Shown: one piece after another, positions 26,994 to 35,771 of the stretch
Position numbering within the stretch: the stretch's first letter is position 1
Layout of the letters: each line of letters starts with the position of its first letter
Source: an uncultured Clostridia bacterium
GTDB taxonomy: Bacteria > Bacillota > Clostridia > RUG12999
DNA: 64,000 bases
Reading direction: 5' to 3'
NCBI GenBank assembly: GCA_934792465.1
Contig: CAKVOK010000013.1
Location: forward strand, 7,622-71,621
Program-made: the position numbers and the translations under genes
Notes under the pieces: model-generated
What the model saw: only the letters and a program-made list of their open reading frames with translations
Told to the model about the DNA's origin: nothing
Database searches by the model: none

Positions 26994-28088
26994 TTGAAAC
27001 GAAAAGGCGTTTATATACCAAGTATAAACGAAAAGGATATATGCGTGGCCGGCTACTGCGGCAACGAATATTCTTTAAAGACGAAGACCGGTTCGGTAAA
27101 TCTGAGAAAATTTATAAACCCTCTCGGTTACAGTTTAGATTTGCCGACGCTTAGCCGAACTTACTGGCGAGTTAATGATGGTGCTGATTTATACTTTGAG
27201 GTAAACGGAAAAAGATACACACAGGATGTTATAAACGTTATATTTAAATATTCTGTGAAAGAGTGGAATAAAGTAAATAAGACGACGTATATGAGATGTG
27301 GATACGACGCAAAGAAACTTAATTGGCTTAACTGCGTTGCTTATAGCGACGGGATTGTAGTAGGTGTACATGTAAACACACTAGTTCAGAATGGTACGAT
27401 AGTACGAAAAGACACGTCAGTGCAGGCAGCCGCAGGCATAGAAGATACTTGCTTTCGATACGACAAAGAAGAACAGATGTATAAAGCCCCATCCTCTCTT
27501 CCTACGATTAAAAGCTGTGCAGAAATACGAGAGGACTTGTATGAGAACGGATTTATTTGTGACGGCAAAAAATATGTAAGATTTAAGCGGTCCGCCGGTT
27601 CGGCGAGAATTGGCGAATGTTTATTTGTTACAGAGTCGCTGTATAAAGCCATGTTTGAGTATGCGTCAAGAGGATTGGATATTTGCGAAACTGATTCAGA
27701 GGTGCAGAATGTGCATTACATAGGTAAAATTGATAAGAATATTTATAAATGTATAACGGAAGATATACGGACTGACGAAGTTATTATCACCGACGAGCGT
27801 ATACAGCATATCAAAGACAGACATCCTAATGATTACGAACGTTATTGTACGTATATGAGAGAAATTATAGAAAAACCGGAATACATAATTGAGGCAAATA
27901 AGGAAAACTCGGCTTTAATACTTAAATCTTTCGTATATGGTGATGAAAAGTTTAAAACAGTATTGCGATTAATTGCTTCAATAGAAAATTCGGATTTTAA
28001 AAATTCAATTATAACTTTTATGAAAATTGATGAAAAAGAATGGAAAAGATTGATAAAAAACAAAAAAATACTTTACAAATCAGAATAA
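26994..28088 (+). CDS. Chimeric phage protein: RdRp-like N-terminal part joined to PBECR-type nuclease domain
   Basis: 364 residues from TTG 26994 (GGAGG 8 nt upstream). Residues 1-230 recall phage proteins annotated as RNA-dependent-RNA-polymerase-like; the block YVRFKRSAGSARIGECLFV (about 196-214) is the part I recognise. The usual catalytic Asp-rich half is missing. From about residue 240, HYIGKIDKNIYKCITED and ITDERIQHIKDRHP match the PBECR (barnase/EndoU/colicin-like) nuclease domain found at the C-terminus of phage head proteins, with catalytic His candidates in RIQHIKDRH. This looks like a deletion fusion of two phage genes. Family assignment of the N-terminal half rests on memory of motif patterns. 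Confidence 0.5.
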   Translation: MKRKGVYIPSINEKDICVAGYCGNEYSLKTKTGSVNLRKFINPLGYSLDLPTLSRTYWRVNDGADLYFEVNGKRYTQDVINVIFKYSVKEWNKVNKTTYMRCGYDAKKLNWLNCVAYSDGIVVGVHVNTLVQNGTIVRKDTSVQAAAGIEDTCFRYDKEEQMYKAPSSLPTIKSCAEIREDLYENGFICDGKKYVRFKRSAGSARIGECLFVTESLYKAMFEYASRGLDICETDSEVQNVHYIGKIDKNIYKCITEDIRTDEVIITDERIQHIKDRHPNDYERYCTYMREIIEKPEYIIEANKENSALILKSFVYGDEKFKTVLRLIASIENSDFKNSIITFMKIDEKEWKRLIKNKKILYKSE

Positions 28089-28100
28089 ATGTGATATAAT
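28072..28100 (+). promoter_or_regulatory. Promoter of an unidentified ncRNA
   Basis: TTTACA (28072-28077), a 17-nt spacer, TATAAT (28095-28100). It straddles the stop codon of the PBECR gene and points into the structured RNA region. Confidence 0.75.
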
Positions 28101-28106
28101 ATTATT

Positions 28107-28255
28107 ACAATAGTAATGTTATTCGAGGTGGAAGATTTCGTCCACGTCCACACGCCGATGGTTTGACAAGGGGAAACCCTGAGAGATGCAGGAGAACTGG
28201 ACGCCTGCCGAATAACAACTACAGAGGGATTGCTTCGGCAGTCCCTTTACTTTTG
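28107..28255 (+). ncRNA. Unidentified structured small RNA (~150 nt)
   Basis: Between the PBECR gene and spoVG, with its own promoter and terminator. The ends close as a stem (TGTTATTCG at 28117 with CGAATAACA at 28209-28217). Inside are hairpin GTGGA/TCCAC, a CGTCCA/TGGACG stem, a GGTTT/AAACC hairpin and a GCAGG/CCTGC pairing. It ends with a GC-rich TTCG-loop hairpin and T-rich tail (28225-28255). No ORF fits. It does not match the tRNA, 6S, SRP, tmRNA or riboswitch cores I know. Confidence 0.6.
28225..28255 (+). terminator. Terminator of the ncRNA
   Basis: AGGGATTGC-TTCG-GCAGTCCCT followed by a T-rich run. Confidence 0.8.
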
Positions 28256-28265
28256 TTTCTATTGT

Positions 28266-28297
28266 AAAAACAGAGGAGCTGTTCAATACAGCTCCCC
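28266..28297 (-). terminator. spoVG terminator
   Basis: On the minus strand GGAGCTGT and ACAGCTCC pair around a 5-nt loop, followed by CTGTTTTTAC, just downstream of spoVG. Confidence 0.75.
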
Positions 28298-28314
28298 GTT
28301 ACTTCAAAAAATTT

Positions 28315-28584
28315 TCACGCCTGCCGATTTGCAAGCTCTCTGTTGTACACCTCTAATATTGCCGTCTGAAGCTTTTCCCGCATTTCGGAATTAATAGGGT
28401 GTGCAATATCTTTGTATTCGTTCTTGTCGTCTTTCCTGTTCGGCATTGCCACAAACAGCTTGTCCTGCGACCGAATCACCTTAATATCATGCACGACAAA
28501 TTCATTGTCAAACGTCGCCGAAAGCACGGCTCTCATTTTTCCGTCAGGATTGAATTTTCTGATTTTAATGTCAGATATCTGCAC
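28315..28584 (-). CDS. spoVG: SpoVG regulator
   Basis: 89 residues from GTG 28584 (GGTGGTG upstream). ISDIKIRKF, LSATFDNEFVVHDIKVI, MPNRKDDKNEYKDIAHPI and INSEMREKLQTAILEVY are the whole conserved SpoVG fold. SpoVG is a nucleic-acid-binding regulator of sporulation, cell division and surface functions in Firmicutes. It lies 33 nt after hydF on the same strand and may be co-transcribed with it, ending at the hairpin shared with the convergent ncRNA region. Confidence 0.93.
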   Translation of the reverse strand: MQISDIKIRKFNPDGKMRAVLSATFDNEFVVHDIKVIRSQDKLFVAMPNRKDDKNEYKDIAHPINSEMREKLQTAILEVYNRELANRQA

Positions 28585-28617
28585 CTAAATCACCACCCGG
28601 ATATATTTTTACCGGTG

Positions 28618-29802
28618 TTAATCAAGTTTATTCAATATTTCGGGAAAAACCTCCAAGCTTCTTTTCAAAATCCCGTTCATATACGCAATCGCTGTTCCGT
28701 AATTCGTCATTGGGATTCCGCTGTCTTCTGCGCATTTCAGCCGATACTCCATTTCCCTTGAACCGAGCATACAGCCGCCGCAATGGATTATAAGCTTAAA
28801 TCCGCTCAAATCCTCCGGAAATCCTCCGCCGGACGAAAATTCATACACAGGCTTTTTGCCCGTATATTTTTCAATCCATCTCGGAAGCTTCACAGTGCCT
28901 ATGTCGTCGCATTGTCTGTGATGAGTGCAACCCTCACATATCAGAATTTTATCGCCGTCGTTTATCTTATTCAGCGCATTTACGCCTTTCACCGCCGTTT
29001 CGAGTATGCCCTTGTAATTTGCGAACAAAATCGAAAACGACGTAAGCGTAACGTCCTGCGGAACGATATTCTTCACAAATCCGAATGCCTGGCTGTCCGT
29101 TATCACAAGCTTCGGTTTAACAATTTTCAGTGCTTCCTCCAGCTGCGTTTCCTTTACGGTGACGCATATTGCATCGCTGTCCAATATATCACGAATTGTC
29201 TGCTGCTGCGGAAGAATAAGTCTGCCCTTCGGTGCCGCGCTGTCAACCGGCGTTACGAGGATTACAACATCGTTCTCGTTCAGCTTGTCGCCGATTATCC
29301 TCTTATCACTCGATATATTAAAGGAAGCAAGCATTTCTTTCAGCTTGTTTATATTTTCTCCTGTTTTTGCACTTACCGCAATTTCGTTTTCCTTTAATTC
29401 ACTTCGTTTTTTTATATCGCATTTATTATACGCAATTATATAATTTATATTTTTTAATTTGAATAATTCGACAAGCTCCCTGTCTGCCGGCTTAAGTCCC
29501 CCGCAATCCGTAACAAGCACGGCAATATCGCATTTATTCAAAATCCTTTTTGTTTTCTGCACGCGCTTTTCTCCAAGCTCGCTGTCATCATTGATTCCCG
29601 GGGTGTCTACAATCATGCACGGTCCGAGAGGAAGAATTTCCATTGCCTTGAAAACGGGGTCGGTGGTCGTTCCGCTGACATCGGAAACAATTGCCGTTTC
29701 CTGACCCGTAACGGCATTTAAAAGACTGGATTTTCCGGCATTCGTGCAGCCGAAAAAGCCTATATGCGTGCGCTCGCCGGACGGCGTATTGTTAAGTCCC
29801 AT
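28618..29802 (-). CDS. hydF: [FeFe]-hydrogenase maturation GTPase HydF
   Basis: 394 residues from ATG 29802 (AAAGGGCGG 8 nt upstream). The N-terminal GTPase domain shows G1 GCTNAGKSSL, G3 DTPG and G4 YNKCD. The C-terminal cluster-binding part has CEGCTHHRQCDD and HCGGCML, giving the Cys ligands of the [4Fe-4S] cluster. HydF is the scaffold on which the 2Fe subcluster is built before transfer to the hydrogenase. It is directly downstream of hydG; hydE and the hydrogenase are not in this window. Confidence 0.95.
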   Translation of the reverse strand: MGLNNTPSGERTHIGFFGCTNAGKSSLLNAVTGQETAIVSDVSGTTTDPVFKAMEILPLGPCMIVDTPGINDDSELGEKRVQKTKRILNKCDIAVLVTDCGGLKPADRELVELFKLKNINYIIAYNKCDIKKRSELKENEIAVSAKTGENINKLKEMLASFNISSDKRIIGDKLNENDVVILVTPVDSAAPKGRLILPQQQTIRDILDSDAICVTVKETQLEEALKIVKPKLVITDSQAFGFVKNIVPQDVTLTSFSILFANYKGILETAVKGVNALNKINDGDKILICEGCTHHRQCDDIGTVKLPRWIEKYTGKKPVYEFSSGGGFPEDLSGFKLIIHCGGCMLGSREMEYRLKCAEDSGIPMTNYGTAIAYMNGILKRSLEVFPEILNKLD

Positions 29803-29817
29803 AACGCTCACCGCCCT

Positions 29818-31236
29818 TTAAAATCTGAAATCACGGCTGCCGTGTTCGATTTTCACAAGATTTTCTCTTACTATATCTTTCACTTTATCCTTGCCGATGT
29901 TGTCTATTTCTTTCAAAATAAGTTCGTTGCCTATTCGCTTCGTGTCCTCGCTCGCATAGTCCTCAAGATATTCTTTCAGCGTCATGAGCGCATTCGGGTG
30001 GCAGCAGTTCTGAATCTGACCTGCCTTGCAAAGACTCATGAATCTGTCGCCTGTTCTGCCCTCTCTGTAACAGGCTGTGCAGAAGCTCGGAATATATCCG
30101 AGGCGCATAAGCCAGTTGACAACTTCGTCCAGTGTTCTGTTGTCGCTTACGTCAAACTGTGCGGAATTTTCTTCTTCCGGTTCGGGTTCGCAATATCCGC
30201 CGACGCTCGTTCTCGATGCTCCGCTTATCTGCGAAATACCGAGTTTCAGTGCTTTTTCTCTGCATTCCTTGCCCTCTCTCGTAGAGATTATCATTCCGGT
30301 ATACGGAACGGCAACCCTGATACAGGCGATAATCTTCGCAAATGTATCGTCATCTATTCCGTTGTCAAATGCACTCGGGTCTATATCGTCTGCGTGCTTT
30401 ATTCTCGGAACACTTATGGTATGCGGACCTACGCCGAATTTCGCTTCCAAATGCTCTGCATGCATAAGCAACGCCGCAAATTCGTATTTATACATTTCAA
30501 GTCCGAACAGCACACCGAGTCCCACATCGTCTATGCCGCCCTCCATGGCTCTGTCCATAGCTTCTGTATGATAAGCGTAATTATGCTTCGGGCCTGTCGG
30601 GTGGAGCTGCTCATAGCTTTTTTTATGATATGTTTCCTGGAATAAAATATATGTTCCTATTCCGGCGTCTTTGAGTTTTTTATAATTTTCGACCGTTGTC
30701 GCCGCAATATTTACGTTTACACGGCGGATAGCGCCGTTTTTATGTTTTATTGAATATATCGTATTTATACATTCGAGAATATATTCGATAGGGTTATTAA
30801 CGGGATCCTCGCCTGATTCTATCGCAAGCCGTTTATGACCCATGTCCTGCAATGCCGTAACCTCACGGCGAATATCGTCCTGTGTCAATTTTTTTCGTGC
30901 TATGTGCTTGTTTTTCAGATGATACGGACAGTATACGCAGCCGTTCACACAGTAATTTGAAAGGTAGAGCGGCGCAAACATAACGATTCTGTTGCCGTAA
31001 AAATCCTTTTTAATCTGCTGTGCAAGCGCATATACCTCCTGCACCTTTTCGGGGATTTCGCAAGCCAAAAGCACGGACGCTTCTCTGTGCGACAGTCCCT
31101 TTCTCAATTTTGCCTTTTCGATAATGCTGTCTATAAGCTCGACATTATCTTTGTTTTCCTCCGCATAACGCAGAGAATCCATCACTTCTTCATCGGAAAT
31201 AAATTCCTCTGCTTTAGATGATTTCGGATCGTACAT
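29818..31236 (-). CDS. hydG: [FeFe]-hydrogenase H-cluster radical SAM maturase HydG
   Basis: 472 residues. HydG cleaves tyrosine to supply CO and CN ligands for the H-cluster. The radical-SAM cluster motif is YCVNGCVYCPYH (CxxxCxxC, about residue 88). The C-terminal second cluster is CTACYREGRTG...CKAGQIQNCC (about 390-415), as needed for the auxiliary dangler-iron cluster. Length is typical. It overlaps no neighbour; hydF follows 15 nt later and the TM1266-type regulator precedes it by about 50 nt. Confidence 0.96.
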   Translation of the reverse strand: MYDPKSSKAEEFISDEEVMDSLRYAEENKDNVELIDSIIEKAKLRKGLSHREASVLLACEIPEKVQEVYALAQQIKKDFYGNRIVMFAPLYLSNYCVNGCVYCPYHLKNKHIARKKLTQDDIRREVTALQDMGHKRLAIESGEDPVNNPIEYILECINTIYSIKHKNGAIRRVNVNIAATTVENYKKLKDAGIGTYILFQETYHKKSYEQLHPTGPKHNYAYHTEAMDRAMEGGIDDVGLGVLFGLEMYKYEFAALLMHAEHLEAKFGVGPHTISVPRIKHADDIDPSAFDNGIDDDTFAKIIACIRVAVPYTGMIISTREGKECREKALKLGISQISGASRTSVGGYCEPEPEEENSAQFDVSDNRTLDEVVNWLMRLGYIPSFCTACYREGRTGDRFMSLCKAGQIQNCCHPNALMTLKEYLEDYASEDTKRIGNELILKEIDNIGKDKVKDIVRENLVKIEHGSRDFRF

Positions 31237-31289
31237 AATTCATCATTCCTTTCTTACGGGTCGGAAACCTCTTCCCCGTCAGATATATT

Positions 31290-31535
31290 TTAAATTTTCG
31301 AATAAGCCGTTTTTGTGCTTACTCCTATGATTTTACCGAGCTTGCCGGAGATTGCGCTTATGGTATCGAGAGGTGCGTCCACGGCGATGCTTATAATGCT
31401 GATATTTTTTTTGTGATACGGTATACCCATTCTTCCTATGATATATTTCCCGTATTCATGCAGAACCTTATTAACGCTTTCCGCAGACTCCGTATTTTCA
31501 ACGATTATGCCTATTATCGCAACTCTTTCTTCCAT
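31290..31535 (-). CDS. TM1266-family iron-only hydrogenase system regulator
   Basis: 81 residues: VAIIGIIVENTESAESVNKVL, YGKYIIGRMGIPYHKKNISI and ISIAVDAPLDTISAISGKLG form an ACT/NikR-like small fold. This family is almost always encoded beside hydE/F/G genes and is thought to regulate the hydrogenase system. It is the first gene of the hydG-hydF operon behind a strong promoter at 31563-31591. Confidence 0.88.
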   Translation of the reverse strand: MEERVAIIGIIVENTESAESVNKVLHEYGKYIIGRMGIPYHKKNISIISIAVDAPLDTISAISGKLGKIIGVSTKTAYSKI

Positions 31536-31562
31536 ATTCTCAGCTCCTTTTGCTCTAATATT

Positions 31563-31591
31563 ATTGTACTATATTTTGTCGGATTTGTCAA
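31563..31591 (-). promoter_or_regulatory. Promoter of the hydrogenase-maturation operon
   Basis: Minus-strand TTGACA, 17-nt spacer, TACAAT, about 30 nt before the TM1266-type gene. Confidence 0.75.
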
Positions 31592-31601
31592 GCGCAAAAA
31601 A

Positions 31602-32318
31602 TCATACAAAATTCTTGATAAATGTTCTCCTGTGTATCTCGCACGGTCCGAGGCGCTTTATGGCTTCTATATGCTCTCTCGTTCCGTAGCCTTTGTGTTT
31701 GGCAAATCCGTAACCCGGATATTTAGAATCCATTTCCGTCATATACCTGTCCCTGCTGACCTTTGCCAGTATGGAAGCGGCGGCAATCGCCATGCTTTTT
31801 GAATCGCCCTTTACAACGCAGGTATGCGGAAATGCCATATCACGAATCATGTCGCCGTCCACAAGCACGTGCGAAAATTCGTGATTCAAGCCCTCTGCGG
31901 CTTTGTTCATTGCAAAATACGTTGCATTGCGTATATTCAGCGCATCGATAAGCTCGGCATCCGCCGTATATACGCAGTATGCAAGCGCTTTTTCCTTTAT
32001 CTCGTCAAAAAGCGCATCTCTCTTTTTCTCCGACAGCTTCTTGGAATCGTTTATCCCCTCGATAACAACATCTCTCGGCAGTATAACCGCCGCCGTGTAT
32101 ACATCGCCGGCGAGAGGCCCTCTGCCGGCTTCGTCTATACCGACAATGAATCCGTCCGAAAATTTGTTGTCAAACTCTTTCATTTCCAGCACACGCTCGT
32201 ATTCATTTATCCTTTTTTGTATTGATTTCGGGATTTCTTCGCCCTCCGCCGCTGCTTTCATGCAATATTCAATCATGCTTTCGATTTCCATTGCTTTAAG
32301 ATTCTTTATACTCTCCAT
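31602..32318 (-). CDS. rnhB: Ribonuclease HII
   Basis: 238 residues. RNase HII nicks 5' of ribonucleotides embedded in DNA. IVGIDEAGRGPLAGDVYTAAV carries the first two acidic residues; VLVDGD and SKSMAIAAASILAKVSRDRYM complete the core; GYGFAKHKGYGT follows. An N-terminal helical extension of about 55 residues is typical of many Firmicutes RnhB. GAGGG overlaps the dnaE stop, so it is coupled to dnaE. The hydrogenase operon promoter lies within its last codons and beyond. Confidence 0.95.
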   Translation of the reverse strand: MESIKNLKAMEIESMIEYCMKAAAEGEEIPKSIQKRINEYERVLEMKEFDNKFSDGFIVGIDEAGRGPLAGDVYTAAVILPRDVVIEGINDSKKLSEKKRDALFDEIKEKALAYCVYTADAELIDALNIRNATYFAMNKAAEGLNHEFSHVLVDGDMIRDMAFPHTCVVKGDSKSMAIAAASILAKVSRDRYMTEMDSKYPGYGFAKHKGYGTREHIEAIKRLGPCEIHRRTFIKNFV

Positions 32319-32321
32319 TTT

Positions 32322-35300
32322 TTAACCCTCTTTGTAAATTACGCAGTCAATTCCCAGTAAATCTTTAAGTTCCGCAAACAGGCTTTCTGACGGCGTTATG
32401 TAGCTGCTTTCGCCCGAACGGAATTTTTGTTTTGTTTCTTCAATATATATAACGACCGGTGTCTTTCCACTGTATTTTTCGAGAATTTCCATCATCCGCG
32501 GTATTAAAAAATCCTTACCGAGCCTGAATTTGACAAACAGTTTTCCTTTCGGCTTTATATTCTCCGCCGACACGCTTTCCGCCGGAATAATCTCGCTTGC
32601 AATCAGCTTCGCCTGTGTTTCGTTTATATCTATTCTGCCTTTCACAAGCACTGCGCCGTCCTGCTCCAGATACGGTTTTATCACGTCATACAGCTTTGAA
32701 AATACCACGGTTTCCACGCTTCCGAATTTATCCTCGATATTCAAAAATGCCATTTTGCCGCCCTTTTTCGTTGTTATCTCGCTCTTCCCGGCTATCATTC
32801 CGAACACCGTTATCTCGTCGCCGTCATTTACGGAAGAATCCTCGCCGGACTGCGCATTCTTAATATCCGCCATTGTAACATGAGGAATTTTCTTCATGAT
32901 TTCCGAATAGCTGTCTATAGGGTGTCCCGAAACGTATATCCCTATCATCTCACGTTCCATGGCAAGCTTTTCGCGTTCCGGAAGCTCCCGTTTCGGCGCA
33001 AGCTTGATTTCTTCTTCCTCTATCTCGCCGAACAGCGACATCTGCCCCTCTATATTATTCTTCTTATCGCTCGCAAGCTTGTCAATAACCGCCGAAAATC
33101 CGTCAAGCAGCGTCGCACGGTTATCTTTCAGCGAATCGAACGCCCCCGCACGTATCAGGCTTTCCAGAGTTCTCTTGTTTATATCCGGTTTTCTCTTTGC
33201 AAAATCCACAAACGATTTAAATTCGCCGTGTTCACGTTCTTCAACAATATCCGAAACAACATTCAGACCGACATTCTTTATCGCCGCAAGTCCGAAACGT
33301 ATGTTTCCGCCGTCCGCCGTGAAGCGTTCGTAGCTTCGGTTTATATCCGGCGGCAGAAGCTTTATTCCCATTCGCTGAATTTCGACTATATACTGATATA
33401 TCTTGTCCGGCACGGACAGCACGCTCGAAAGCAGTGCCGCCATAAAATGCAGCGGATAGAAGCATTTCAAATATGCCGTCTGATATGCCACGACCGCATA
33501 GCACGCCGCATGAGCCTTATTAAACGCATAAAGCGCAAAATCCATCATCGAATCGAAAATTTCGTTTGCCGCTTTCTCGTCCACGCCCCGTTTAATCGCT
33601 CCGTCAATTCCCTCTTCCTCGTTTCCGTAAATGAAATTGTTCCTTTCCTTTTTCATTACGTCAACCTTTTTCTTGCTCATGGCACGGCGCACGAGGTCGG
33701 CTCTGCCGAGGGAATATCCCGCCAGCTCCTGCACAATCTTCATAACCTGTTCCTGATACACCATACAGCCGTATGTAACGTCGAGAATAGGTCTTAAAAG
33801 CTCGGTTTTATATGTAACGTTTTCCGGGTGATTTTTATTCTTTTCATACAGCGGAATCTGATCCATGGGTCCCGGTCTGAAAAGCGAAATGCCGGCTATA
33901 ATATCCTCCAAAGACTGCGGCTTAAGCTCCGTCATGAAGCTTCGCATTCCCCTTGATTCCAGCTGAAATATTCCGTCCGTATTTCCCGACGAAATCAACT
34001 CGAAAACCTGCGGAATCGCATAGTCTATCTTCAGCAAATCAATTTTTTCGCCCGTATCTTTTTCTATCATATCGAGAGTATCTTTTATTATGGTTAAGTT
34101 TCGCAGTCCGAGAAAATCCATCTTCAAAAGACCCATTTCCTGAACCGTTTCCATGTCAAACTGCGTTATAACGACATCGCCGTTTTTCGCTACCGGTACA
34201 TAATCCGTAACAGGTCTGCCGCATATTACAACGCCTGCCGCATGAGTAGAGGCATGGCGCACCATTCCCTCCAGCTTCACGGACGTATCTATTACGTTCC
34301 TTACCTCCGGGTCGGTATCGTACAATTCTTTCAGCTGCGGTTCTCGCTCCAGTGCGTCCGTTATCGTAATCTTCAAATCGTTCGGAATCAGCTTAGAAAG
34401 CTTGTCCGCATATGCATACGGCATATCGAGCGCCCTTGCGCAGTCGCGTATTACCTGTTTCGCTTTCATAGTACCGAACGTTATTATCTGCGCCACACAG
34501 TCGCTGCCGTACTTTCTGTTTACATAATCTATAACTTCTCCTCGGCGTTCGATACAGAAATCGACGTCTATATCCGGCATACTTATACGTTCCGGATTTA
34601 AGAAACGCTCGAAAAACAGCTGATATTTAACGGGGTCTATATCCGTTATTTCAAGCACATAAGAAACTATGCTGCCTGCTGCGCTTCCTCTGCCCGGCCC
34701 CACGGGTATGCCGTTGTCCTTGGCATATTTTATAAAATCCCAGACTATGAGGAAATAATCCACATAACCCATGTTTTTTATCGTTTCAAGCTCATATTTC
34801 AGCTGACCCTCCAGCTCCGAAGCTTTATCCTCATATCTTTTTTTCAGTCCGCCGAAACAAAGCTCTTTAAGAAATTCGTAGCTGTCCGTGTTTTCCGGCA
34901 GCGGAAATTTCGGCAGATGAAAGTTTCCGAATTCAAATTCAACATTGCAGCGTTCCGCAATTTTCACAGTATTTGTAACGGTTTCGGGGAGATTGGGAAA
35001 CAGCTCCGCCATTTCCTCCGGCGATTTCAGATAAAATTCTTCGCTGCCGAATTTCATTCTGTCCTCGTCCGAAACTTTCCTGTTCGTCTGAATACAGAGC
35101 AGAACGTCCTGTGCGGAGGCGTCCTCTTTGTTTATATAATGAATATCGTTCGTCACGACAAGCGGAAGACCATATTCCCTTGCCAGTGTGATTATCCTTG
35201 TATTAACACGTTTTTGCTCGTCAAGCCCGTGGTCCTGAAGTTCCAGAAAGAAGTTGCCTTCGCCGAATATGCTTGTATATTCATTAATATATTTTTTTAT

Positions 35301-35759
35301 TCCGGCTTCGTCCTCTTTCAGTATGCACTGCGGAATATTTCCGGCAAGACACGCCGAAAGAGCTATTATACCCTCATGATGCTTCCTCAGCAGCTCCGCA
35401 TCCACCCTCGGTTTGTAATAAAATCCCTCGGTGAATCCTGCCGAAACTATCTTTATAAGATTCTGCCAGCCCTTGAAATTTTCCGCCAGCAATACAAGAT
35501 GCGCAGGGTCTTTGTCGCTTCTGCCTTCCATATCGAAACGGCTTCTCGGCGCAACGTATACCTCACAGCCTATAATAGGCTTTATACCTTGTTTTTTCGC
35601 CTCTTTATAGAAATTTATAACGCCGTACATATTGCCGTGGTCGGTAAGTGCGATAGCTCCCATTCCAAGCTCTTTCGCACGTGCGACAAGCTTGTCTATC
35701 TTGCACGCACCGTCCAGCAGGCTGTATTCGCTGTGTGTATGTAAATGTACAAAATCCAT
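32322..35759 (-). CDS. dnaE: DNA polymerase III alpha subunit (DnaE)
   Basis: 1145 residues. The N-terminal PHP domain shows HLHTHSEYSLLDG and ALTDHGNMYG. Polymerase acidic residues are in MPDIDVDFCIERRGEV (about residue 395). VGPGRGSAAGS and FRPGPMDQIPLY are further DnaE marks. The helix-hairpin-helix region is about 810-880 (INKRTLESLIRAGAFDSL). The OB-fold is about 985-1065 (VFGMIAGKSEITTKKGGK). There is no 3'-5' exonuclease domain, so it is DnaE rather than PolC. It lies in an operon with whiA and rnhB. Confidence 0.97.
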   Translation of the reverse strand: MDFVHLHTHSEYSLLDGACKIDKLVARAKELGMGAIALTDHGNMYGVINFYKEAKKQGIKPIIGCEVYVAPRSRFDMEGRSDKDPAHLVLLAENFKGWQNLIKIVSAGFTEGFYYKPRVDAELLRKHHEGIIALSACLAGNIPQCILKEDEAGIKKYINEYTSIFGEGNFFLELQDHGLDEQKRVNTRIITLAREYGLPLVVTNDIHYINKEDASAQDVLLCIQTNRKVSDEDRMKFGSEEFYLKSPEEMAELFPNLPETVTNTVKIAERCNVEFEFGNFHLPKFPLPENTDSYEFLKELCFGGLKKRYEDKASELEGQLKYELETIKNMGYVDYFLIVWDFIKYAKDNGIPVGPGRGSAAGSIVSYVLEITDIDPVKYQLFFERFLNPERISMPDIDVDFCIERRGEVIDYVNRKYGSDCVAQIITFGTMKAKQVIRDCARALDMPYAYADKLSKLIPNDLKITITDALEREPQLKELYDTDPEVRNVIDTSVKLEGMVRHASTHAAGVVICGRPVTDYVPVAKNGDVVITQFDMETVQEMGLLKMDFLGLRNLTIIKDTLDMIEKDTGEKIDLLKIDYAIPQVFELISSGNTDGIFQLESRGMRSFMTELKPQSLEDIIAGISLFRPGPMDQIPLYEKNKNHPENVTYKTELLRPILDVTYGCMVYQEQVMKIVQELAGYSLGRADLVRRAMSKKKVDVMKKERNNFIYGNEEEGIDGAIKRGVDEKAANEIFDSMMDFALYAFNKAHAACYAVVAYQTAYLKCFYPLHFMAALLSSVLSVPDKIYQYIVEIQRMGIKLLPPDINRSYERFTADGGNIRFGLAAIKNVGLNVVSDIVEEREHGEFKSFVDFAKRKPDINKRTLESLIRAGAFDSLKDNRATLLDGFSAVIDKLASDKKNNIEGQMSLFGEIEEEEIKLAPKRELPEREKLAMEREMIGIYVSGHPIDSYSEIMKKIPHVTMADIKNAQSGEDSSVNDGDEITVFGMIAGKSEITTKKGGKMAFLNIEDKFGSVETVVFSKLYDVIKPYLEQDGAVLVKGRIDINETQAKLIASEIIPAESVSAENIKPKGKLFVKFRLGKDFLIPRMMEILEKYSGKTPVVIYIEETKQKFRSGESSYITPSESLFAELKDLLGIDCVIYKEG

Positions 35760-35771
35760 ACGCTTCCACCT

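Noticed and set aside
28107..28255. Small SRP, 6S RNA, TPP or glycine riboswitch identity
   Set aside because: A CCCTGAGA stretch and closed-stem shape looked suggestive, but the conserved cores of those RNAs are not present.
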